This document shows positions 1 to 6,433 of a DNA stretch of 64,000 bases, piece by piece. The notes below the pieces were generated by a model. That model saw only the letters and a program-made list of their open reading frames with translations. It was not told the origin of the DNA and did not search any database. Numbering within the stretch: the stretch's first letter is position 1; each line of letters begins with the position of its first letter. The stretch is from Planctomycetota bacterium. GTDB lineage: Bacteria; Planctomycetota; SZUA-567; H5-PLA8. The position numbers were made by a program, and so were the translations under genes. The stretch spans positions 1 through 64,000 of the forward strand of contig JACQFI010000129.1 of assembly GCA_016200135.1 (NCBI GenBank), read 5' to 3'.

Positions 1-14
1 ACGACGAGGAAACG

Positions 15-494
15 CCTGTACCCGTTCCCGGCCTGCGATCAATCCACAACATGGGTCCGCGCACGTGGGGTCCGAAGGTGCCTGTACCCGTTCCCGGCCT
101 GCGATCAATCCACAACATATCAAATCGTGAAGCGGCACTATCGCAACCTGTACCCGTTCCCGGCCTGCGATCAATCCACAACAGTCAAGACCTTCCTAAT
201 CTCGTCATTTGCCTGTACCCGTTCCCGGCCTGCGATCAATCCACAACTGAAGATCAAGGATGCCGAACAGGAGCGCCCCTGTACCCGTTCCCGGCCTGCG
301 ATCAATCCACAACGTCGGCGACGATGCGCGCACGCAGCTCATTCCTGTACCCGTTCCCGGCCTGCGAGCAATCCACAACCATGAGCGACTGCCGAGAGAA
401 CTGCTCGACCCTGTACCCGTTCCCGGCCTGCGATCAATCCACAACAGATGTGGAAGGTTGCGCGCGTTCTGCGGATCTGTACCTGTTCCCGGCC
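15..494. CRISPR. CRISPR array, right end, no cas genes in window
   Basis: Seven full 36-bp repeats start at 15, 81, 147, 212, 278, 344 and 410. Each begins CCTGTACCCGTTCC and ends GATCAATCCACAAC. The spacers between them are 30, 30, 29, 30, 30 and 30 bp and all differ. The sixth repeat has one change (GCGAGCA instead of GCGATCA). After a 31-bp last spacer a decayed repeat starts at 477, and only its first 18 bases or so match. The first 14 bases of the window look like the end of another spacer, so the array continues to the left. A 36/30 architecture and a repeat whose reverse complement begins GTTGTGG suggest type II (type V is possible), but this is inference. A decayed repeat usually marks the trailer end, which would put the leader outside the window. 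Confidence 0.97.
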
Positions 495-829
495 CATGGC
501 CTCGCGCGCGACCGCAGCCGCGGCGCTTCGGGCATCCGCGTGTGGGTTTATGTTTGCGGTATGCGATTGTCAAAGAGCCAAGCCGCGCCTGCTCGCGCGA
601 CAACCTCCACCGGCTTATGACTCGGCAATCTGAATTCAAACCATTTTTCGAGTACGCCAGCCACCCCTCTTGCAAATCCCACCCACGATCCCGCCCTCGC
701 GGTTCTTCCGTACGTGAATCACGTTCGTCACGACAGTCATAACGCGCACAACGCTCAGAAAAGTCAACCTACACAGCACCCCAAAAAACTGCTAAACGCG
801 AAGGCCAGTACCAAGAAAGGAGCGCAATC
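495..829. other. Non-coding stretch after the CRISPR array
   Basis: No convincing gene is seen here. The open frames reaching in from the CRISPR array are artefacts of a 66-bp repeat period, which is a multiple of three. The stretch contains an ATTGTCAAAGAGCC segment near 566-580, which resembles sequence sometimes found in CRISPR leaders, and a perfect palindrome at 712-724 upstream of the next gene. It may hold an array leader or the promoter of the following gene. Confidence 0.5.
712..724. promoter_or_regulatory. Perfect 13-bp palindrome, candidate operator
   Basis: ACGTGA-A-TCACGT is a perfect inverted repeat 105 bp upstream of the GTG start of the ribbon-helix-helix gene at 830. Proteins of that fold commonly bind short palindromes and repress their own genes, so autoregulation is a reasonable guess. 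No clear -35/-10 pair was recognised around it. Confidence 0.35.
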
Positions 830-1096
830 GTGGGTGACGATGGCCGCACGGTACATATTCGCTTGTCACCTCGCCTTCAGGCGAGGCTCGAACGGCTTCA
901 CGCACAAAACTTCTCTGGCCTGCCAATCGCTACGGTCGCCAAGTTGCTCCTTGCAGACCAGCTTCTGAAGGACGAGACCGAACAGGTCGCGATCATGCAA
1001 AGGTTAATCAATACGCCAACGGATGAAGGCCCAGCTCACAAGAATTCCGAACGCTTGGCAGGAATGAACACAAACAAGCGCAAATCGCGACGTTGA
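830..1096 (+). CDS. Small ribbon-helix-helix-like DNA-binding protein
   Basis: This 88-residue protein starts at a GTG with a strong Shine-Dalgarno AGAAAGGAG at 813-822. Residues 7-48 read as a short beta strand (VHIRLSP) followed by two helices, the pattern of ribbon-helix-helix repressors such as the Arc/MetJ/CopG group. The C-terminus is rich in Lys and Arg. I infer a dimeric DNA-binding role, perhaps repression of its own promoter through the palindrome at 712-724. No toxin gene overlaps it, so an antitoxin role is not supported. A longer-looking open frame at 714-968 overlaps in another frame, has no ribosome binding site and looks random. Confidence 0.6.
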   Translation: MGDDGRTVHIRLSPRLQARLERLHAQNFSGLPIATVAKLLLADQLLKDETEQVAIMQRLINTPTDEGPAHKNSERLAGMNTNKRKSRR

Positions 1097-1132
1097 AGTT
1101 TTGAAAACAAAACCTCATGGAGGATCTACCCA

Positions 1133-2035
1133 ATGAAGTCCATTTCAATCGCATTTGTCCCACTGTTGCTCGCGCTGTTGTGTGCGTCCGTACATTCCGC
1201 TGAGGTCGTCATCGACGGCAAAACCATGACGCCGGAAGAGGCCCAGGAGTACCTGAAAAAGAAGGCCGCCGAGAAGGATGCTCAGAAGACCGGCGACGAC
1301 ACGGGCAAAGATGTGCAGATCAAGCCCGCGAACGGGGATACGAAACCCACCGCGCACGCGGGCGGCTCAAGCGGATCGAGCGGTTCCATGAGCCCGCCGG
1401 AGGCCATGAAGAAGCCCGACGAGAAGAAGACAGAAGAAAAGAAAACGGACAATCCGTTTGGTGTCGATCTGAAGGGCAAGGACGAGAAGGTCCTCAACCC
1501 AAGCCCGACGGAAGAGGAATTGGCGGCCTTCAAGAAGTACATGCGGTTGGAAAAGGATAAGTCCGTTAAGCACGAAGACCGCGAGGCGTACGAAACCGTA
1601 TTGCACGCCTTTGAGGAACGGTGGGGATCCGGGGCACGGACCTGGACCGCCGCCGACTTCGATAACAGGGTGAAGGCCATGCAGCAAGTCGCCACGCTTG
1701 CGGACTATGTCCTCTATACCGCGGCGCAGGACTGCGCGAAATACGTGACGTTGTACGTAGCGCACAAGGACGAAGATGCCAACGCCTTCGTGGAGAGAGT
1801 AAAGGCCGCATGTAGATACCATGCCGTGGCGCGGGCTACGGCTGCTGTTGAATACCGAAAGATCGTGAACGAGTTCCTGGAGCATGAAAAGTTTGCAAAG
1901 GCCGATGCGAACCAGAAGTATCTGTTCGTTAACAATTTCCTTCTGCCCAAGATCGCCAGCAAGGAAGGCCGCGAGGCGATTCAGGACTTGGCGAAGGACT
2001 TAAAAGAAGAAGCCGGGTTGACCAACAAAAAGTAA
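1133..2035 (+). CDS. Secreted charged protein of unknown function
   Basis: This 300-residue protein has GGAGG at 1119-1123, ten bases before the ATG. Residues 1-22 form a clear Sec signal peptide (MKS, hydrophobic core, VHSA) with likely cleavage before EVV. Residues 25-120 are a low-complexity, Lys/Glu/Asp/Gly/Ser-rich segment. Residues 125-295 are predicted to be mostly helical and contain two cysteines (in AQDCAKY and KAACRYH) that could form a disulfide after export. I do not recognise a family. It sits 37 bp after the ribbon-helix-helix gene and about 190 bp before a membrane-anchored protein, so it may belong to an envelope-related cargo group of the island. Confidence 0.7.
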   Translation: MKSISIAFVPLLLALLCASVHSAEVVIDGKTMTPEEAQEYLKKKAAEKDAQKTGDDTGKDVQIKPANGDTKPTAHAGGSSGSSGSMSPPEAMKKPDEKKTEEKKTDNPFGVDLKGKDEKVLNPSPTEEELAAFKKYMRLEKDKSVKHEDREAYETVLHAFEERWGSGARTWTAADFDNRVKAMQQVATLADYVLYTAAQDCAKYVTLYVAHKDEDANAFVERVKAACRYHAVARATAAVEYRKIVNEFLEHEKFAKADANQKYLFVNNFLLPKIASKEGREAIQDLAKDLKEEAGLTNKK

Positions 2036-2057
2036 ATGCACGAGCCTTGTTCTGCGG

Positions 2058-2186
2058 GTGTCTTTTGTGGCCTCCAAAGGCAGTCCCTGGATCGACTTCT
2101 TCAGCAGCGTGTGGAAAACGGTCAAGACCGTTTGGGGCCATTTATTTGATAGCCACAGCAATTCAGAGACGCCAAGGCGCTTCTGA
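2058..2186 (+). CDS. Possible 42-residue amphipathic peptide
   Basis: A short open frame lies between the secreted protein and the next gene, starting at GTG 2058 and ending with TGA at 2184-2186. The product has a Trp/Phe-rich central helix (WIDFFSSVWKTVKTVWGHLF) with alternating hydrophobic and Ser/Lys/Thr residues, like small membrane-active peptides. No good Shine-Dalgarno precedes the GTG, so it may be a chance frame. It is listed because the helix pattern is unusually regular. Confidence 0.2.
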   Translation: MSFVASKGSPWIDFFSSVWKTVKTVWGHLFDSHSNSETPRRF

Positions 2187-2224
2187 ACCGATTCCGAAAC
2201 ACTAAGAAATAAGGAGGGTACGAC

Positions 2225-2749
2225 GTGGACAACTTGAGCGCTCGTCTTGACGCCGTGGAACGTAAGAATCGCATTCTAATTTCGGCCGTAGTGCTTCTCA
2301 CGGTGGCCGTTGGCACGCTCGTTGCACTAAGACCAAGGTCGTCCGGTGGTGCCATCGAGAATACAAAAACGGCCGAATTGCCAAAGGAAGCGTCAAAGTC
2401 TCCCATAGGCGAGGCGGTCGAATCAAAGTCGGCCGATGGCGACACCGCTGCGGCAATGAAGGCGGCCGGCACGCTCGTGGAGGCGCAGATGTTCGTCGTC
2501 TGCGATAAGGACGGAAAGAGACGCGCGGTTCTGTGCACGATGAAGGACGGGACGCCTGTCCTTACCTTCTACGACGCCGATGGCAAACGTACTGCGACGT
2601 TGGGCGCGGGGAACAGGTACATTGGCCTAACCTTTTATGCGCACGGAACCCTCACCGCACGGTTGGGTGCTTATCCCACAAACGGAACGCCGATGAGCAT
2701 TGGATACGGTCTTGGCGAACAGGTGCTCTGGGAAACCCCGCTTAAATAA
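2225..2749 (+). CDS. Membrane-anchored protein with beta repeats
   Basis: This 174-residue protein starts at a GTG preceded by AAGGAGGG at 2211-2218. A short N-terminal region with coiled-coil character (SARLDAVERKNR) leads into one transmembrane helix at about residues 17-34. A Ser/Lys/Glu linker follows, then from residue 90 a repeated beta motif of the form D-x-D-G-K-R-x-A-x-L (CDKDGKRRAVLC and YDADGKRTATLG), ending WETPLK. That motif is seen in uncharacterised secreted proteins of several environmental phyla; its function is unknown. Topology is likely N-in, C-out. It is followed 65 bp later by another small membrane protein. Confidence 0.65.
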   Translation: MDNLSARLDAVERKNRILISAVVLLTVAVGTLVALRPRSSGGAIENTKTAELPKEASKSPIGEAVESKSADGDTAAAMKAAGTLVEAQMFVVCDKDGKRRAVLCTMKDGTPVLTFYDADGKRTATLGAGNRYIGLTFYAHGTLTARLGAYPTNGTPMSIGYGLGEQVLWETPLK

Positions 2750-2814
2750 TCGCGTTTCAAAATGTTGGCAGGACGCTTTCGGCGAAGGCATCACACATGA
2801 GGAAAGGAGGAGGT

Positions 2815-3039
2815 ATGTCGGGATATCCATTTTGGATTCAGGTGCTTCGAGTGGCGACTCTCGTTGCTGCGTTTTCGATGTCCGCGCTTTTCGGTTTTGG
2901 CGGCGCGGTCCTCGCCAGCGTGGGATCCGTCCTGGCCGTGGTCGTCGCGGGCATGATCGCACCGGACGTCGCGGCGGAGTTGAGCACTCATCTGGACGAT
3001 GAGAGGCGGCGCAGGCCGTTGACGTGGTTCATCTGGTGA
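2815..3039 (+). CDS. Small two-helix membrane protein
   Basis: The 74-residue frame starts at ATG 2815, chosen because AAAGGAGGAGG at 2803-2813 sits just upstream. An ATG at 2797 would place the start before that site. Residues 8-30 and 32-52 are hydrophobic and Ala/Val/Gly-rich, giving two membrane helices, followed by a charged tail with DDERRRR and WFIW at the end. No family is recognised. Size and layout resemble holin-like or regulatory membrane peptides, but nothing in the context confirms this. Confidence 0.5.
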   Translation: MSGYPFWIQVLRVATLVAAFSMSALFGFGGAVLASVGSVLAVVVAGMIAPDVAAELSTHLDDERRRRPLTWFIW

Positions 3040-3165
3040 GCATGACGGACGATCTGCGCAGGCGCCGGAGCTAGTGGCGGCATCTTCTCAATCCTTTGGG
3101 ATCGTCCACAGGCAGGCCCTTCAATTTACGCCGCACGGATTCCAGGCTTTTCGTTACGGGCATGT

Positions 3166-3807
3166 GTGAGTTGGTTTGCGGGCGTAGCTCGCCGCAAGCT
3201 ACCACCATCCTTGCATAGGAAAGCATTGCAGCGGATTGACAAGTGGGACCTAAAGAGTACGTTTGTTAATGGCCCTCTGGGCAACCTTGCTATGGATGCA
3301 ATTAAGGATTTAATCAGAAGTGTCTTACAGCACTCGCCTGGGATTCTTACCCTAGTTTGCAGTCTCCTACTTTTCTTGATTTGCTTCCACTACGTCCTTT
3401 GGCTCTTGCGGCGAGGCAGGTTCAAGGACAGCAACCAGAAGAGTCAAAACCAGCCCACTATCGCCTATGCTCTTTCAGTCTTCGTAGGGAAAATAATTAC
3501 TGATTTCAGACACGCATTGGCGTTGAGTATCGTGCTGCTCTTTGCGATAATCATGTTCCTTGTGATTGCCGCAGGATGGGACGATTTCGAGAAAGTTAAA
3601 GCCGGCATCCAACTTGTGTCTGCATCCCTTGGGGGCCTGATAGGCTCGATCATTGGATATTATTTTGGCGAATCGGCGGGAAGGCGCGAAGGTGTATCGG
3701 GACAAGGTCAAATACCGAGCCAAACAGCCGGTCAGAGTTCAGGAGTTACTCCGGTAACGGAGCAACTGCCTGTTGAGAGCAGTTCCTCATCTTCTAATTC
3801 GGAATGA
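3166..3807 (+). CDS. Three-helix membrane protein, partner of YEATS-like gene
   Basis: This protein has up to 213 residues if it starts at GTG 3166. There is no good ribosome binding site, and an internal ATG at 3292 is a possible shorter start. Hydrophobic helices lie at about residues 58-82, 115-140 and 150-168. The last ends in a conserved-looking IGYYFGESAGRREG segment, a Gly/Tyr-rich membrane module also found in other bacterial membrane proteins of unknown role. The C-terminal 40 residues are Ser/Gln/Thr-rich and probably flexible. Its stop overlaps the next start (ATGA at 3804-3807), so the two are translationally coupled. Both genes are clearly poorer in GC than their neighbours, a sign of separate acquisition. 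Confidence 0.65.
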   Translation: MSWFAGVARRKLPPSLHRKALQRIDKWDLKSTFVNGPLGNLAMDAIKDLIRSVLQHSPGILTLVCSLLLFLICFHYVLWLLRRGRFKDSNQKSQNQPTIAYALSVFVGKIITDFRHALALSIVLLFAIIMFLVIAAGWDDFEKVKAGIQLVSASLGGLIGSIIGYYFGESAGRREGVSGQGQIPSQTAGQSSGVTPVTEQLPVESSSSSSNSE

Positions 3808-4199
3808 CCATGTTTCCGTACAGCTTTGATATTCGCCCGACCGATACGCCGTTCGATCCCAATTCGCGGGATCGAATCATTAGGACTCGCGTCAATAGTG
3901 CGACTGGTAACCGACTATATTTAGTTTATCTTTACCTTACTGGTCAAGATGTCCCGTTTGTGAAGCAGGTTGTTTATGAATTACACCCCTCTTTGACCAA
4001 TCATCGGCCAATAGTTATTCGCACCGATATGAACCCATATTGCGTTTGGCAAATGTGGCTTTGGGGTACTTTCCCAATAACGGCCTTCGTTACGTCGATT
4101 GAAAATCAAACAGTGGCGCTTCCATATCACCTGCAGTTCAATTCCTACTTTGGTGATGAGATCCGTAAGAAGGAGCGAATACGAGTTGTTCAGGGGTAA
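3804..4199 (+). CDS. YEATS-like domain protein
   Basis: This protein has 131 residues. Residues 45-115 line up well with the YEATS fold as I know it from AF9-type readers: VVYELHPSL matches the VVFHLHESF strand. NPYCVWQMWLWGTFPI matches the region ending in the Gly-x-Gly-x-Phe turn, and PYHLQFN matches the final strand. YEATS domains bind acylated or crotonylated lysines in eukaryotes. Prokaryotic versions are known mainly from predicted biological conflict or signalling systems, often beside membrane-helix proteins. Here it is coupled by a 4-bp overlap to a three-helix membrane protein, consistent with a membrane sensor and ligand-binding pair. A ligand or effector cannot be read from sequence. 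Low GC suggests recent transfer. Confidence 0.6.
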   Translation: MTMFPYSFDIRPTDTPFDPNSRDRIIRTRVNSATGNRLYLVYLYLTGQDVPFVKQVVYELHPSLTNHRPIVIRTDMNPYCVWQMWLWGTFPITAFVTSIENQTVALPYHLQFNSYFGDEIRKKERIRVVQG

Positions 4200-4296
4200 T
4201 GTAAAGTGGTGTCCGCGCTAATCGGCCCTGTTGGATTTGGCAGTTTTGGCTGTCCCGGGATCTCGCCGTGAACCTTCTCTCTCTCACTCACTCTCT

Positions 4297-4998
4297 CTAC
4301 CGCCGCCGCTTGTGAGCCGCGACTTTCGTCTTCGGTTTGGCCTTCGGCAGAGCGGCGAGGATTGAGGCACGGAGTTCTGAGAAGGCCGAAACTAGTTCCG
4401 CCCATGACGGTCCCAGTTCCCGTTCTTTCTGCTTTGCTATCAACTCTCGCATGCGCGTGAGCACGTCATCGAGACGGTTCGCGATAAATCGACGGCCATC
4501 GGTCAAAGGTCGCGTTTCGCCGCCCGCGTCGATCTTCTGTCCGTACTTGGTACGGGCGGCATGGAGTTGCGCTCGCCATTCGGTCCAGGCGTCGCGGTCC
4601 GTGCGGTCTTGCGGGAAGGTGCGGGCCAGGGCGCGGCGCTCATTGCGGAGGGCGTCGGCGGCTTGGGTCTTGCCGTCATCCTGCAGGAGCCGAGCCGTGC
4701 TATCGAGCGTCAGCAGTGCGACCACCTGATTCATGCTCATCGAGGCGCGCTTGGCTTCTGCTTTGGTCCACGACGCGGCCAGCCTTCTCGCATGCCATAG
4801 CTTCGAGACCAACCCCTCCGCGCTCAGGGCCTTGGCGGCTTCAACGTGGGCGTCCTGCCCGTACCCGGCGCGACGTCCACCAAGAACCTCGTTCAGGCTG
4901 CGCCCGATCAGCCAATAGGAGTGGATCGTTCGCGGCCGTCTGTCGAGCAGGCGTCGAACGGCGGCGATCTGGGCCTTTGAGAGTGGCGGTTTGCGCAC
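4297..4998 (-). CDS. Unknown basic protein, weak DUF1016-N resemblance
   Basis: The 233-residue frame starts at a GTG with CCTCC (GGAGG on the coding strand) at 5010-5014. The N-terminal 75 residues (RTIHSYWLIGRSLNEV, then a GYGQDAHVEAAKAL segment) recall the N-terminal domain of YhcG/DUF1016 proteins. However, the C-terminal PDDEXK nuclease of that family is absent. The middle is helical and Arg/Ala-rich, and the tail KAKPKTKVAAHKRRR is strongly basic and suggests nucleic acid contact. It is the only minus-strand gene of the island and faces the YEATS-like gene tail to tail. Function is unknown. Confidence 0.6.
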   Translation of the reverse strand: MRKPPLSKAQIAAVRRLLDRRPRTIHSYWLIGRSLNEVLGGRRAGYGQDAHVEAAKALSAEGLVSKLWHARRLAASWTKAEAKRASMSMNQVVALLTLDSTARLLQDDGKTQAADALRNERRALARTFPQDRTDRDAWTEWRAQLHAARTKYGQKIDAGGETRPLTDGRRFIANRLDDVLTRMRELIAKQKERELGPSWAELVSAFSELRASILAALPKAKPKTKVAAHKRRR

Positions 4999-5366
4999 GT
5001 TGGGCGAATCCTCCAGTTCGAGCCATATCTATACCCTCGGTTTCGGCAAACCGTTGTGAAAAATAGACTTAGTTTTTCGTATAGTTAGATTCCGACCCGG
5101 AGGTCGGAGTTTGTCATCCGATTCGATGATTCGACGGGGCCGGGCCTGCTCGTGGAGAGGCCCGTACGCGAGCGCTTGCGCGATATGGAGAGCCCTTCGG
5201 CGTGAAGAGCACTTGGAGCCCCATGACGTCGTGAACGCGCCAGACGCGATCTATAAGGGCCTGCTGGGCTTGACGCTGGGGGCTTGGTTTGGCCGGAGCA
5301 AAAGACGGTGCTGGAGGCGTTTGGCAAATCGAATATGCTCACCTTAAACAGATTGAGGCCGGTGCC
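4999..5366. other. Divergent intergenic region
   Basis: This gap separates the minus-strand gene at 4297-4998 from the plus-strand gene at 5367. Positions 5055-5090 are AT-rich and promoter-like, without a clean -35/-10 pair. A 7-bp hairpin TCCGACC-CGGA-GGTCGGA lies at 5091-5108. From 5110 to 5366 all frames are open for parts, including one at 5111-5347, but none has a good ribosome binding site or clear protein character. It may hold the decayed 5' end of the following gene. Confidence 0.4.
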
Positions 5367-6221
5367 ATGGATACTCTGTATTCCCGAACCGGGAACCAGG
5401 ATCAGAACGCTCTCGCGCTCCACTTCTTTGAAGTGGGTTATCACCTGTGGCGTCTTCTTGAAGTCGTCCACCAGCGCAAACAGAAGGAGGAGGTAGAGCG
5501 TCTTCTGGTTCGGACCCGCGAAAGCCTTAATTGGCTCAAGAAGTATGCCACCCTACCAGACAGCAGGGCACAGATCGCAGCAAACCAAATCGGAGTCCAT
5601 CTGGACAAGGCCCATCAAGCAGGACTTTCCTTCGCGGGTTTGGAATCGACCTTGGGAATAGCCCGTTCTGCGACCTCCCTAAGTGGGGATGGCTCCGATC
5701 CTGCTCGGGCTTGGTTTTTGGTGGGTCTTTACGCGGCGGCTGCGGATCTTTGCACGGCATCCCCGCAGCCCAAAGAACTCTTCCATGACGCCGACAAGGA
5801 ACTCTTGGATTGCCTCGGCCCGATTATTCGTTGCAGCGCAGCGGTGCGACTGCTGAATCAAGTTCAACATTTGAAGCATTCGCGTTTCGATTCCATTTCT
5901 GGCTGGCTTCGCGCTCATGGATCCAAGTTGTGGGAGCCGGTGCAAAGTCCTCGCGTAAATCCCCGCTTCAACAGACGTGAGATCCAGGATGTTGAGTATA
6001 AGGTGCTCGTGGCTGCTCGAACGTATGCGTACGGCGAAGGTGCGGCGGGGCTTTCGGTGAAAGAATTGGAGGCGTTGACAAAAAACCCCTCGTCGGCTAA
6101 CGCGCTCTCGAAACTACGCAAGTATCCTGAAACACGACCGTTCCTATCCCCTCGCGGTAAGCTCAAGTTTATCGGCATCGCTCCAGAACCGCCTGCCAAT
6201 TCTCCCATGTTAAAGAAATGA
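5367..6221 (+). CDS. Hypothetical helical protein
   Basis: This protein has 284 residues from ATG 5367, with GAGG at 5355-5358 upstream. The open frame extends 26 codons further upstream without a site that decides the start. The protein looks soluble and largely helical: residues 10-75 are rich in Leu/Glu/Lys, with GYHLWRLLEVVHQRKQKEE typical of a helical bundle. I see no catalytic motif, signal peptide or membrane segment. It lies upstream of the replication block with a 212-bp gap. No family is recognised. Confidence 0.55.
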   Translation: MDTLYSRTGNQDQNALALHFFEVGYHLWRLLEVVHQRKQKEEVERLLVRTRESLNWLKKYATLPDSRAQIAANQIGVHLDKAHQAGLSFAGLESTLGIARSATSLSGDGSDPARAWFLVGLYAAAADLCTASPQPKELFHDADKELLDCLGPIIRCSAAVRLLNQVQHLKHSRFDSISGWLRAHGSKLWEPVQSPRVNPRFNRREIQDVEYKVLVAARTYAYGEGAAGLSVKELEALTKNPSSANALSKLRKYPETRPFLSPRGKLKFIGIAPEPPANSPMLKK

Positions 6222-6433
6222 AATTCGCGGTGAAAGCTATCTCCCTCCATCCGTGTTAATGAAGACGCCGGCGTTCTTGGCCGGTGCGCCTCGTAAGAGC
6301 TTCGGCGGTCCCGTCTCTCGTTTTCGCCCCGCACCGGCCAATGGTTAAGGGTGACGAGGGCGGGACCGCCCAACTTATGGGGCGTCGGAACTGGTCGGAG
6401 CCGTTGATCCGGCCACGTGCTGACGATGGATAA

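Noticed and set aside
51..742. Open frames of 85-189 codons across the CRISPR array on both strands
   Set aside because: They consist of the repeat translated every 66 bp (22 codons), so they are artefacts of the array period.
714..968. 84-codon frame overlapping the RHH gene
   Set aside because: Lacks a Shine-Dalgarno and its product looks random, while the overlapping RHH frame has a strong site and family character.
830..1096. Toxin-antitoxin pair with the RHH protein as antitoxin
   Set aside because: No overlapping or adjacent toxin gene; the next gene encodes a secreted charged protein.
5111..5347. 78-codon frame before the helical protein gene
   Set aside because: No ribosome binding site and no protein-like pattern; competing frames on both strands are equally open.
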